A stretch of 64,000 bases of DNA, from positions 58,135,774-58,199,773 of the forward strand of contig OX439046.1 in assembly GCA_949317995.1 (NCBI GenBank), in the 5' to 3' direction. Positions 46,545 through 58,564 of this stretch are shown here, piece after piece (within the stretch, counting starts at the first letter, position 1; each line of letters opens with the position of its first letter). This DNA is from Acholoe squamosa. Taxonomy: Eukaryota > Annelida > Polychaeta > Phyllodocida > Polynoidae. Position numbers and translations under genes: made by a program. The notes under the pieces were generated by a model that searched no databases, had not been told where the DNA came from, and was given only the letters and a program-made list of their open reading frames with translations.

Positions 46545-46844
46545 CAGGTAGCACACGCATTGGGCCAACGTTGGCTGCCCATCAGGCCTATGTAGGCTGG
46601 ACCAGTGGCATTTGCCAAGCAAATGCCAATGTTGGCCCAACGTTGGAAGGACATCGGCAAATGGTCAGCCCCTGGCCGATCATTTGCCAATGCTCATTTT
46701 TGTCAACCAAAAGCCAATGTTGGGCCTACATTGGCATTTGGTTGGCACCGTCGGGCCTATGTAGGCAGGATGGGCAGCCTATGTAAAGCCGATGGTTGGG
46801 CCAACGTCGGCCCAACGTTATGCCAATGTCTCTGTGCTACCTGG
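46545..46844. mobile_element. MITE with CCAGGTAGCACA ends
   Basis: Terminal inverted repeats CCAGGTAGCACA and TGTGCTACCTGG. The 300-bp interior is a mosaic of TTGGGCCAACGTTGG-type palindromes, GGCCTATGTAGGC and GCAAATGCCAA words in both orientations. No coding capacity. Target duplication not resolved. Confidence 0.85.
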
Positions 46845-46959
46845 AAAGGCTTCTTGTAGAAGATTAAAAGCTCTGATAATGCGGTTATACCTCCATAACT
46901 GAACAGGGTTGTGACCAAAAAAGCATGATCTAAGCCAGAATCTTGATATAATAATGCAA

Positions 46960-47052
46960 TAATGATTGATATTAAAGGCACTAAGGCTGTTGTTTAGCCT
47001 GGATATTCCAAAGACTATACAGCCCATGTGCCTTCAATATCAATCCTTAATG
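46960..47052. repeat. Hairpin with ~25-bp arms
   Basis: ATTGATATTAAAGGCACTAAGG on the left faces GTGCCTTCAATATCAAT on the right, around an AGCCTGGATATTCC centre. Confidence 0.7.
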
Positions 47053-47136
47053 CATTTATACCACGATTTACCCATCAAAAATCAATAAAAAATCAATAAA
47101 TTCATATTGATCACGAAATCTTCACCGCCTTGGCCG

Positions 47137-47219
47137 AGATTCAAACCTATACCCCCACCTTCACCAGGCAGCAAAATGCTGTCAGCTTCAGGTGCTGCAC
47201 GCTACTCATTGTGCCACAG
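47137..47219 (-). mobile_element. tRNA-like SINE head (minus)
   Basis: Minus strand GTGGCACAATGAGTAGCG (A box) and GTATAGGTTTGAATCTCGG (good B box), with a longer middle than a normal tRNA. It faces the plus-strand SINE 70 bp away, the same arrangement as at 6.6-6.9 kb. Confidence 0.55.
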
Positions 47220-47289
47220 GGATACCTGTGTGCGACTGACCTGGTAGTTGTACTGTACAGTAGAAGCTGTATGCTGGCCACCGCCAGCA

Positions 47290-47490
47290 GTCCACATGGG
47301 GTAATGGATAGCGCATTGGACTTGTATTCTGTAGATTGCATTTTCGAACCCCATCTTTGGCAATGAAACTTTCATCAGTTTTAACATGAGAAAATGTAAG
47401 TGTTACACATAGAAAATATTTCTGACACTTAGGAGTACATGTATATTCAAAAAAAGCACTCAAAATCAAAATTCGTGCAGGTATATCCTG
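47290..47490 (+). mobile_element. tRNA-Arg-related SINE, copy 2
   Basis: The head contains ATGGATAGCGCATTGGACTT, identical to the D-arm to anticodon-arm segment of animal tRNA-Arg(UCU) as I know it, and a B-box-like TTTTCGAACCCC. The anticodon loop and stems are altered, so it is not a working tRNA. The body (TTTGGCAATGAAA, GTTTTAACATG) and tail (AAAAAGCACTCAAAATCA) match the copy at 6,889-7,165. Confidence 0.7.
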
Positions 47491-48540
47491 GATAATGCAC
47501 GCCTGATATCCTCAAAATGAGCCAAAAAAAGCACTGAAAAGCCAGAATCGTGGTATTATAAGCTGTTATATACCAATGGCAAGTGACGATCTGTTCTGAG
47601 GGTTGGTTCTGTCACACAGACACTAAAAGGCGATGTAAGTATCTATGCATACACATGGACACTATAAGTACTATGAATACTGAGTTGATAGAAATTGTAA
47701 GCCACTAGGTTCATGATTCCATATTTCACAGGTGCCCCCCATAATAGCACAGTTAGCATGATAAATAAGGAAAATGGTTGAGGTGAAAAGACATATTGCA
47801 CCTATTTTTTACCCATCAAAAATCAATAAATTCATATTGACTACGAAACTGAAACACACTCATTTACACTTTCAGTGCCGACCGTTAACCCGGTGGTGCA
47901 GATGCCACAGAATACCTTGGTGATTTTTTCTGTAAGTTCTACATTGCCATAATTTTGTGATACCAAGCTGCTAATCAGCAGTACATTTTGTTATATTCAT
48001 TGACCATGGCTTCATATTTACATGCATGTTCCAGAAGAATTTTCATTTGGGCCTGAGCTGTTTCGGTGTGGGTCTTAATGGCTTCCTCAGGCCATGTGAC
48101 AATTGCTGTCAAGTGCTTTTTTTTAGAGTATGGGTAGCGTTTATTTTCTTTTTATATTAACCTGGTTACAAAGAAAAAAGCTTATTCAGCTTGGAGATGT
48201 TCTTGCAACCAGTACAGTTTTCAGTAATTGAAGTGATATAATGTGGATCAATAATAACATTCAAATCTTAATCCATCAATTACATTAAATCAATTCAACA
48301 TAATATCAATATACATAATAGATTAAAGCAGTATTTATCGAGTCTTTTATTTCAATGCGTACACAACTTCACAATAGCTTATAATTACCTTATACAGTTT
48401 GAGTGGTGAGACCTGGGGGTGGGCACCCCTCACATTGCAGTTATTCACATGATAATGATATATCCTACTTTAGCATAATAATTATCGTAACAGTTGTCGA
48501 GTAGGAGACAATAGAAAAGTAAAGTAAACTATATAATTAG
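47491..48540. other. No gene; short repeat echoes
   Basis: A second AAAAAGCACTGAAAAGCCAGAATCG-like tail word lies at about 47,526, and a CCCATCAAAAATCAATAAA word at 47,814 repeats one at 47,074. The hairpin at 48,049-48,093 is listed separately. Confidence 0.4.
48049..48093 (-). ncRNA. Hairpin with hammerhead-like words (weak)
   Basis: The minus strand reads GGCCTGAGGAAGCC and later CCGAAACAGCTCAGGCC. CTGANGA and GAAAC are the two conserved core strands of a hammerhead ribozyme, common in Penelope-like elements, and GGCCTGAG/CTCAGGCC closes a stem. The stem would use core bases, and helices II and III do not pair well by eye, so this may be only a hairpin. Confidence 0.25.
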
Positions 48541-48616
48541 GCAAAGAGCAATCTACCCAGATTACCTTTTTGAGTTAGTCTGAACTCCTCATATGTAGGT
48601 AGATTGCTCTTTGTCA
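48541..48616. repeat. Hairpin at the LINE 3' side
   Basis: GCAAAGAGCAATCTACC faces GGTAGATTGCTCTTTG with a 38-bp loop. The right arm is LINE coding sequence, so the left arm is an inverted copy of it. Confidence 0.8.
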
Positions 48617-49312
48617 CTGAAAGTGCATTCCACGCCTTAGCCCCTCTATATAACATAATCTTACAACTGGTTTCATATTTTGGCTTGATAGTAAAAAAAG
48701 ACAGTAGCATCATGGATTCTGGTATAGGCCTCTCTATTATTTATCAGGGATACATTATTCTGTTGTTTATACATAAAAATCAACAAATGCCTTTCTCTAC
48801 GTGGTATCAATGGAGATATCATTGCCTGTTGATGTGTCAAGTATGTGAAAATCTATTGTCAAGGCCAAGTGCTGTTCTAAGTGCCTTATTCTGTGTTATC
48901 TGAATCTTGTCCAGTATATAAGCACTAGCTACATCATAAAGTATGTCGCCATAATCAGCATAAGGCACTACTGTCATTTTATAAATTTTAAGTAGCGAGT
49001 CATTATCAAGGAGAGGCCTTATTGAAATTTAGGACTGGATCCAGATACACACCTAAATATCGAACACTCAACACTCTTTCAATTCGGGTATTGCCAAACA
49101 TAAGCCTATGATTCTCTATTTCTTTCAACCATGGTCTCAAACCAAATATCATGTCAATATTTTTTTTAAGCATTCAAAATGAGCAGGTTACGTAGAAACC
49201 AGCCCTCTAATGCCTTTAAATCCTGTAGTAATTCCATGGTGATTTTATCCAGATCATATCCCTGTACGGACACAACTGTGTCATCAGCATAGAGAGTGCC
49301 TGACCGACTCTT
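48555..49312 (-). pseudogene. Non-LTR retrotransposon reverse transcriptase fragment
   Basis: The minus strand encodes, in several frames, the second half of a LINE reverse transcriptase: TLYADDTVVSVQGYDLDKI with the YADD catalytic motif (49,279-49,293), then MELLQDLKALEGWF, RVLSVRYLGVYLD, PYADYGDILYD and KIQITQNKALR, then a C-terminal tail with RRERHLLIFMYKQ. The word order (YADD, LGVxLD, QNKALR) is typical of Jockey/CR1-like elements. The 5' part, including the earlier RT motifs and the endonuclease, is missing and several frame changes and stops interrupt it, so it is a dead, truncated copy. Confidence 0.85.
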
Positions 49313-50592
49313 CTTGTGTTTTCAATTTGCCCTCTGTTAATGACCCATTTGAAGTGCCTGTGGTGTCATTGATCCCATTAATAGACTCATTAAAGCCATT
49401 TTTTCGATCCCCTACCAGCTGTTTCTGCAGCTGTCACTCTTCTAACTCAGCCATTGATAGCCACAATAATGCCAATGAGGGTTGCTTTCCCTGGCAGGCG
49501 GCCATCCTTACCTCCCTGAATCCTTCACAAGCTTTTGTTCACCAGCAGAATCATTGGTGCCACAGCTAAGCTTGATGTAAAATATAATTCTACTATAAAC
49601 AATTCATTTAAATAACATAGCTTTCATGGTTTCCAGAATTGTAGCTAGACAGGTCATTGGAAATTCAAAATGCAAGATGGCAAGGGTGTATGCTATGATC
49701 TACTACATGTAGTGCTGACAGATTGTTTCTTTAAGACCTTGAGCAGCAAATATGCCATCAGTCGAAGCACTTTTCTCTTCTGAATATTTACATTGGTAAG
49801 AAGTCAAAATCTCTTATGAATATCGGTACTGATAATCATAAATTCAACACGGGGCATACTGCTTTTGTCACCAATGCTCAAAAAAGGATATCAATGATAA
49901 CCTGTACAAGCTACATCAGTGCCACATATACCTAAAGTTGCAAATACGTCATGCAAAGTAGCTTTTGGGATAGAAGAGATATTCAGGCATATGGAGGCAG
50001 GGACAAAAGGCATAAGGATGGCACAGTGCTAATTAACAGTATTGAGAAGTGATCCCCAGCAATGTAAGCTGGGATAAGAAAAGAGGATTAGGGTGAAGAT
50101 TTACATTTAATTACCTAAAATATGGGCAAATGTGTTTCATAACCAAATCTCTTCTTCTGTACCAAGTCCCATCCGCACCCTACCAGCAAGCATGTCCATA
50201 TAACAGGGCACTTAGGCTCATTCCTGATCAGTAGCATCGTTATCTGTTTTTCGTTCAAGGGCAGGCAAAAACCTTCCATTTACTTCTACACTATGATTTT
50301 ACTATTACCCGTCCTTCAGTCCTAAGCTATATGGGCTTACACCTGACATAAGGACTCTATATTATAGAAAAGGCAAGGTAATAAGATTAACCTAGTTGTT
50401 ATATTCAAGGGCAGCAGATGACTTATAAATGCCATTTGTTCCTTGTATTTGGGGTAATGATCTGGCAATAACTATGCGGTTTCTTGTAAATACTGCAGGA
50501 TATCATGTGCTTAGAGACATAATACCCTTTACAAAACGCAATCAAATATATAGGCTTACTCATCTCTGAATATATACTATTATGTAGGTAAT
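49313..50592. other. No gene seen
   Basis: A plus-strand frame at 49,327-49,569 (80 codons) has no recognised domain and lies just past the point where LINE homology stops. Nothing else identified. Confidence 0.45.
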
Positions 50593-50662
50593 ACCCATAG
50601 TCCACTGGGCCTCTTCGGCCGACTTTTGTGTAGGGAATGTAGAGGCCCAGTGGACTATGGGT
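50593..50662. repeat. Hairpin with perfect 21-bp arms
   Basis: ACCCATAGTCCACTGGGCCTC and its exact reverse complement are separated by 28 bp. Similar in build to the 70-bp palindrome at 16,291-16,360, though the sequences are unrelated. The small minus-strand frame across it is not a gene. Confidence 0.9.
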
Positions 50663-50914
50663 ATAATGCAAGTAATCGGAAATTGTCCCCGCCCTACAGT
50701 TAGGCTGTGCAGTATACGTTTATAGTTCTAAGCACCATCCCTGAAAAAAGATGGTTTATTGAGACCATTAATACATATCAGTTAGGAGAAAGGTAAAACT
50801 CATGGGTGTTAGCTCTATTTTCACCTATGGCTAGTTGTCAGGTGCCAATCAATACTGCCGTACCTGTAATTTCACCCAAATTCATTGACTTATTGGATGG
50901 CTTGAACTTTGAAA

Positions 50915-51275
50915 TCTTACAGCAATAGTTGCTGGAACCTCAGTTGCCAGCAAATATTTCTGTAAATTTACAGTATATTTTATTTATCATTTACAGCAAA
51001 ATTTGCTGTCCATTAACAGAAGATATTGCTGTTTATTTACAAGAAATCTCTCTGTAATTCTACAACACATTCTGCTGTGAATTTACAGCATATTTTTCTG
51101 TAGAACTAAATGAGCTTGCTGTATGATCACAGTGACTGTTACTGTATGATTACTATGAAATGTTCTGTAAAATTACAGTGATTCACCTCCTGTAGATTTA
51201 CAGCAAAATGTACTGGAACCAAAGTTGCCAAGGGATTTTGCTGTAAAGTAACCCTGTCTACTTCTTACAGTGTAG
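50915..51275. repeat. CTGTAAATTTACAG-rich element
   Basis: About ten copies of palindromic CTGTAAATTTACAG-type words, plus two GGAACCWMAGTTGCCA words near the two ends in direct order. Ends with TTACAGTGTA. Probably a foldback MITE. Confidence 0.6.
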
Positions 51276-52131
51276 ATAAATTTTACATATTGCCTTGGTA
51301 AAGCTGCCATTACAGCAGTGACAATACTGCCTTCTGACATACCCTACCCATGTAATCAGTTTAAGTGCCTTTACATTGTATTGCACAACTCCTCCTATAC
51401 TGACTGTTCCGCTCTACCTCATATATTACAGAAAAGTCTCAAACACTTGAATTCTATCTGGAGAGTGACCTTAAGCTTATTGTGTCAATACCGAACCACA
51501 CAGAGCGATCTCAAGCACTTGCACAAAAAGTGACCTTATGCAACATCTGAAAATGCGCTTTTGTTTTGGAAATTGCCTCTCTGTAATTGCAAGGTGGAGC
51601 TCACAAACAGGATACTTACAGAAATAACCTCTATTTCATTTATCGACATATCTGTTAATAATAGTAGTAATATATTTTCTGTTTCTATGACTGGAGAGTT
51701 GGTAGTAAAGTTATGACCGTTATAATCTCTAGTCAGTCATAAGTAGGCTATGACTGGTCATGTCTATCTGTTTCAAAAGGAGATATAACTAGTTTGTGAC
51801 TGCAGTCATAATCTTTTACAACCGGTCTTATGACTGTTTTTCTGTGTTTCTCGGGGTCAAAACATGAGGAGGTATTTGATGGCTATGTTTATGCAAATGT
51901 AATTTTTCAAAATACCATCATGTTGTACATGGTTCCTACATATTATGGGCGTTTTCTGGTTAAATTTGACATAGATTTTCAATGCTAAAACGTGATTTAA
52001 CTGCATATGGATACCTGTTAAAATTATGACCACTCTTAAATTGATCATAAGTTTTCCTATAATATAGGTTGTACAATTCAGAGTTGAAGACAGGTCACAT
52101 TGTTATTACTTCTGTAGTACATTACCTACCA
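51276..52131. other. No gene; scattered ATGACTRGTCAT palindromes
   Basis: Words such as TATGACTGGTCATG (about 51,749) and, further right, TATGACTAGTCATAAG (about 52,928) hint at another inverted-word family. Ends not resolved. Confidence 0.35.
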
Positions 52132-52342
52132 TAAATTCTCTCATATAAGCCACAGCTAGTAGCAGAACCCAAATAAAAAATAAGGCTTATAGGAAAGGCC
52201 TTAAGTCTGGTGCAGCTTATACAAGGATATTCTACACTATGAAACAGTACCGAAATGCCAATTTTTAGGGTGGGGCTTATAGCTTTCTCTCAAACTCAGG
52301 GTGCAGCTTATATAAGGGTGCAGCATATACAAGAGAATTTAG
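52132..52342. mobile_element. MITE with TAAATTCTCTYRTATA ends
   Basis: The left end TAAATTCTCTCATATAAGCC is mirrored by the right end CATATACAAGAGAATTTA. Repeated GGTGCAGCTTATA words inside. About 211 bp, non-coding. Confidence 0.75.
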
Positions 52343-55151
52343 CAGCCAGGGTGGATGAGGGGTATTATGCCCTGCTCACTTTAACACGTACCCCAGCACC
52401 CCCATGGGCCCTTATACAAGAATTATGATAACTCTAGGTGTACTAAGTAGTCTTTGGAACCATATTTCTGCTTATGAGCTCTTTCAATGAATAAATGTAT
52501 GAAGGGCTGGGGTGCATAAATAATTCATGAAGAAAAAAAAAACTGCCTAAAATGGCCAGCTATTTGCCTGCCAGGATATGCCTTTGGTAAGGACCTTAGC
52601 CTAATTAATGAACAAATGTGAACACTAGCCATTTATTCACAACCATCGGTGGCATCAAAGTAGGCCTACCGGGTATGTGATAATAGATTATAACCATGGG
52701 TTATAACCAGTTGTAACTTTTGTGGATTTACACACTTCCAAATGACGTCAAAGGGGCAATTTCGCCTGTTCAAAATATCATCAAAGGGGTATTTTTCTGG
52801 GTTTACACTGGTTTCCTGCCTCCTATGACTGAATCTACAACTTTTTACCGATGATCAACTTACAACCAAAATTTAGTTGTAAGTATGTAGCTACGACTGA
52901 TAAGTGTTTCTAAACAGGCAGCAAAATATGACTAGTCATAAGAAAAAAATTAAGACTGTTCAATATGCTGGAATAAAGATAACTGCGTTATCAACTGATA
53001 CAAGGGCTTGCCTTTTAGTCATGTACACTTGATAGCATTTAGAGCACATCGAGATATGACAGTACCTTAAATAAGGAATGACCTCTAGGGTATTATTATG
53101 AAAGTTAGAGAGTGAATGTTACCCAGGCACACATAAATGCAACTTAAGAAATCATCTTGGCACATGCAGGATAACTACCATAGATTTATTACCATAGTGC
53201 TTTAGAATGGGCATATTATCATTTCATTGCTGAAGTGGGGCACAGTGGAAAGTGGCGAAGTCAGCATCGACCCTCAACAATCTGTCATAATAACTTGATC
53301 GGCTTAATCTAAAACCTCCATAAACGTCTGCATGGAAATAACTATTCCATTTCCTTACCATGCATCTTTCTAATAAAACACGTATTAATAGTGCAGGTGT
53401 TATTTCAGTGCAACGTTTGCTTGCTGACAAAGCCCCTTGTCCAATTATGGCATTCGGATGAAATAACCTCATATTCATTTGCCTCTCTATGCCTCAACGC
53501 TTACATAACTGTCTGAGGTTGACCATACCTTTCTGAACAAAGGACGGGGGAATATACCTAAAACCTTAAAAAAAGAACACAAATTTGTATATTTAGGGTG
53601 AATTATTATAGAAAAAAGAGTGGCTAAATAAAAGAGCGACTATAACTATAAATATATAGAACAGCTCAACAAGTCCTTATTAACTTCACTGAAACGCCAC
53701 CTTCCTTTACTACATTAACCTGATCTAACCTCTACTACACCGATTTGATACCAAGTATCTGACATTTCATTCAGAGTTTTATCCCCTATGAGACCGAGTC
53801 TGATGGTTCAATTTCCATAAATTTAAAGATGACATCATTTACATATTTTAAATAGCCTCGTAGGGTTCAGAATATGATGTAGTTTCTATAATTCAGCAGT
53901 GTTATACAGTGAATCTGACCATTTCTGTAATGAACTTTATATCTGCATATAGAGCCATAATCATTATACGTAAAGAGTGGGGTTTCTCAGATTTTGAATG
54001 GATTCTTGAAAATTGTGAAGAATACCGCCTTGTGAAACCAGAAATACAGGTGCTTTAAATAAAGAAATTGTCTTTGATTCGTTTTTATCTTACACTTAAA
54101 CGTTTAACCCCAATAATTATTTCTACAGTTTAGATGGTGACCTTACAACTAATGCTACACGTACTAATTGTAAGATCTGTGGTCTGTGGGTGAGGATTGC
54201 CAAGTCAGAAATTACACTGATGTGTATCGCGACGGATAGACGCCCTACTACTGCTATACTCAAATCCCCCTTCGCAATGGCTTCCAACCCTCATTTGCAA
54301 ATATATGACTTTTAGGCATAGCAGGGGGTATCCAGACATCAATACATATCATTATCCAACTGCATTCATGCCGGATAATCCGATAAACCTAGGGTATGCA
54401 CTGAAAACCTACGGGAACCTTAACTCGTCAATACTGACAACTTTAGGTGCTCAGGTTGACAATACCTAAATCTACAGCTTTAGGTCGTCACTGACAACCT
54501 GAAGTCATCACTATGGCTGAGTGTAAAAGCTGTTTTGTCCTTTGTAGAAATTATGTACATACTAACATTGCCTTGCATGAATCCACATAATGTTGAACAT
54601 TTCTTTAGGTTATCTCTCATCCAATCATCCATTTATCAGTGCCTCATGGTTTCAGTTTAGATTATGTAGTACTGTGTGTTAGTACACTCATCTACTTATA
54701 TACTACATGTGTACGTTAGAGACACCCAATGCTTTAGGACTTATAATCAAGCAATACCCATAAGAGAGGTGTAGACCAGGATGATCTAACTTCTTTTCTA
54801 TATCTTTTACTTATACATTCAAATTTTTTTACAGGTACATTTGTTATCAAATGATGATTATATTCTCCCTTTCATAGTAGACTATGAGACAAGTATAATG
54901 TATAAGTATGAGCCTACATACCCCAGGGTCTGGGATATCTATTCCAGAAATCAGATAGTGGGGACCTCTTATGGCACACACATAAACTAGTAGCAAAGCC
55001 AGGGTGGTCAGTATGACCCTCTGACGACCCTAAACTCGTCATATATCATTATGCATGTGAGCCTTGCTCGGCCTTATCTTAAAAAAATAAAGAAGAAGAA
55101 TTAGACAGCTGTAAGAAAAGTTTCATATTTGTTATAATCCTTTACTAGGAT
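52343..55151. other. Mostly unassigned; two repeat fragments
   Basis: 53,320-53,480 is a diverged copy of the repeat at 57,440-57,610 (AAACGTCTGCATG, ATAACTATTCCATTTCC, AATAAAACAC words). 54,440-54,500 shares the GACxACCTTAGG-type words of 46,260-46,500. No gene was recognised. The largest frame (84 codons, 53,224-53,478 minus) lies in the repeat and is not conserved. Confidence 0.45.
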
Positions 55152-55152
55152 G

Positions 55153-56053
55153 TAGTACGGAGCCTAGTAAAAATATTCCTGCGGATACTGAACAATTTTT
55201 GCGGATACTAAACAATTCCTGCAGATACTGAACAATTCTTGCCGGTACTGAACAATTTTTGTGGGTACAGAACAATTCTTGCGGGTACTGAACAATTCTC
55301 GCGGGTACTAAACAATTTTTGTGGGTACAGAACAATTCTTTCAGATACCGAACAATTTTTTCGGGTACTGAACATATCTTGTGGGTACAGGAAAAATTCT
55401 TGCGAGTACTGAATGATTTCTAAAGGTACAGGAACAGTAAGAGACATTCTTGTGGGTACAGAAACTATTCCTGCGGATACAGAAACGATTTTCGCGGTAA
55501 AGAAACATTCTTAGGGGTCCTTGATAGGATATTTTTACCCATAAAGGAACAATTCTTATGGGTACAAGAACTATTCTGGCTGGTGCAAGAATTTTTTGGC
55601 AGGTGAATGCATAATTCTAGCACCCACAAGAGTAGTTCTTGCACCTACAAGAATTCTTTGTGCACCTGTGAGAATGTGTGTGTACCTGCAAAAATGTTCC
55701 TGTACCCTTAGGAATCTCCCTAAAGCCCCTAAGAGGCTTTAGTTATGTCTTTAGTAAAATCGTAATGATCTACACCCAAAATGATGCCTGCCTGATGTAA
55801 CTTTGTACAACCTGATTGAGTGCTACACTATTTCTTTCCTGTTGCCGTGTTTTGGCCGATCTGAAAAATGTACATGTATGATTTCTGCCAATAAACTTGT
55901 TAAAACTCAACTCAACTCAACTCCTGTATCCGCAGGAATGTTCCAGTATCCACAGGAATGTTCCAGTATCCACAGGAATGTTCCAGTACCCGCAGGAATA
56001 TTTTTTGAATGAAAAAAAAGTTTTTGGTATGTCCTATTAGGGGCTCCGTAATA
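55153..56053. mobile_element. 0.9-kb MITE with minisatellite arms and TACGGAGCC ends
   Basis: The outer ends TACGGAGCC and GGCTCCGTA are inverted repeats that begin and end in TA, as expected for Tc1/mariner-type non-autonomous elements (TA target). Next to them AATATTCCTGCGG and CCGCAGGAATATT continue the inverted repeat. The left arm is about 20 degenerate ~20-bp units (GGGTACTGAACAATTCTTGC type), and the right arm carries four inverted units (CAGGAATGTTCCAGTATCC type). The repetitive minus- and plus-strand frames are by-products of the array. Confidence 0.75.
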
Positions 56054-56963
56054 CGGTCTGAATGTGCAAAAATAGATTTTTTTTTTCATCTTCTGGAGCA
56101 TTCAGAATTGTTGAGTGTCGCCATTATGGTGCTGTTACCTTTGTATGTGTCCTCATGAGTCTCTGACTCTTAGAGAAAACATGAAGAAAGTCTTGTGTAT
56201 TCATTTTCTTGTCCTGTCAGTAATAATTTGTTAAATGTGAGGCGTTATTATTACTTGTTTCTAAAAGCTATGACTTAGCACTTAAAAGCTAATGGCACCA
56301 TCATTGCGATATCAAGACACCAGTATGCACCATGCGGAGTTGACCAGCGACTTGAACATATCTAATCTTTGCTTGGTGATGATACAAGCATCAGCTCAAC
56401 CTCAAATTCAAATATTACAACAGCTGTCAACAGGCGAACAATGTATGCATGATCTATGAAGAGGTACCTTGTGACCTCACGCAGAACACTATGCAAGCTT
56501 CTCACCAAATATAACATTTATATGATAATCATAATTTAAGCTTGGTTACAGAATTTGCTAATACTATTATAGTCAAGGGAGTGGCAAGGAGCAAGATGGT
56601 TTGTACCTCGAAGGGTTAGGGGTAGAGAATGGGAAAATGACACCAGCCTGAAGTGGTCTGTGATCTCAGGTTTGCATGTGAAACATTGACCCTGATGGGA
56701 GAGAGGGTTTTACCTCTGTCTGATTAGTATTGACCATGGAGTACCGTCATGTTTTATACACAAGTTTTGGGGCAGTGGGCAGTGCCAGTCTTTGAGGGCT
56801 ATTTTTTATATGTTGATGCTGGGGATCTATACATTGTTGCAATAACAACTCTGTAATGTCAGACAATAGGATATATAAGATCAGACAATGGGGCTATATC
56901 TCCATTTAGGTCGCTAGACACAGACAATATTGCTCGCTAAAAAGTGGTCATGATTTTCTGATA
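56054..56963. other. No gene seen
   Basis: AT-rich spacer without long frames or recognised repeat ends. Confidence 0.45.
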
Positions 56964-58564
56964 TGGAATGAGCCACAATTCTAGTTGCCAAAACTGGTCG
57001 CTATACCATCAGCAACCTAAACTAAGATCGAGCCGACAAGGCTACCGGGAATTTGGTAATGGCATGATGCAATCAATCCTGATGTGTATTCCTTAATAGC
57101 CCCCACACTCGATCTATCGCTGACTATTTCCAGGAAGGGGATTTCTATCAGGGGGATTTCTGGGTAAAGGATTTCCTGGCACCATATGGAAATAACAGAA
57201 CTGCTGCCAATCTGTACATATATATAAACATGTAGGAGCCCTCACTAACTGATACAGCTAGAAATGATCCAATGGTCATCCACCCCATATCAGATTACAA
57301 GGAACGTGTGCACCACTTTGACTCAAAGGCATGCATGACCAGTCCTATTTGCCAATGCCCAGGTTGCATTTCTGACCATTAGTTCTACATTAACCTTCCA
57401 CACATAGACCAAGATATGAGAGTGTAAAACCTCATAAACGTCTGCATGAGAATAACTATTCCATTTCCCTGTCATGCATCTTTCCTAGCACCCTTCATAT
57501 GTTCAATAAAACACTTATTAATAATGCAGGTATTATTTCAGTGCCATATTCAGCAGGCTTGCTGATTAAGCTCCCTGTTCACATTTGTCAATCGGATGAA
57601 ATGTATCCCTCAATTTCATCAGTCCGCCTGTGCAATAGTTTCAAGGCTATCATTAATTTGCAAATGCTGGCCTTTTCTACATAGCCAAAGAGTCGGTTAC
57701 TAATCAATACCTGTTTTCATATATGCAGTGATCCCTTTTTGAAACACAAGGGCTATATGCATATTGAACTTATATTCGTATCTATCAATAAAATGCCTGA
57801 GAAATGTCATGTGAGTTTCTTCCGGTTATGGCCTGATTCAATGCATAATTGTTGTTGTTTCCTTGATTCGATTACAAGATGTTGAAAAGTAAGCTCGAAA
57901 GAACAGGAGGGTCTTGCCAAAAGAAAACGAGGATGAACCTCTGTAATGTGTAGGGTCTAATTTGTTTTCATAGTATTGACAAAGAAAATTACAGAAAAAT
58001 CTATGGAAAACTCTTTTTGAGATGTAGAAAAGCATGCATGTTTTCTCTAAACGATTATCCAAACAATTTTTAGCAAGACAAAAACGTGCACGTTTTCTTT
58101 CTTGGTTCTCGTTTCATTTTTGGCGAGACCCTCCTGAAACCATGAAATTATGCCTTTTATATGGCTTAACAACAGGCAAATGCCTGGTTTTTACTGTAAA
58201 TCATGGGTGGTGTTTTTGCACAGCATTATATTGGTGACATGGCAATACTTGTTATATAATAAGGCATTTTCCGTATTGGACAACAGATTAGGAAATGTAT
58301 ATTCTGGCCAAGATAAACCCAGGAGAACCTGCACTGTTTTGGAGTCAATTGTTCCAAGGAATAAGCGGGTATTGTGATGTGATTGCATTGCCAACATGGT
58401 TGAATAATATGGTCAAATAACAAACTCCTAGAAAATTGAATTTGACAAATGAATTCTTGAGGATAAACTGCAGAGACACTGCAAGAAAAATCCTCATTCA
58501 ATATAGGCTAGATCTCAAAATTAAAGTCTGCGAAAAAGGCGGCTACTATCAGAAACTGTAACTC

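Noticed and set aside
47297..47366. A functional tRNA-Arg gene
   Set aside because: Only the D-arm to anticodon-arm part and the B box are preserved. The acceptor stem does not pair and the anticodon arm is altered.
55132..55447. Proteins with repeated PQELF/ARIV-like words on the minus strand
   Set aside because: Translations of the 20-bp minisatellite in the arm of the MITE.
57499..57684. Conserved 61-codon frame in both tandem units (also 60,833-61,018)
   Set aside because: Conservation is explained by recent duplication of the DNA. The diverged relative at 53.3-53.5 kb does not keep the frame.
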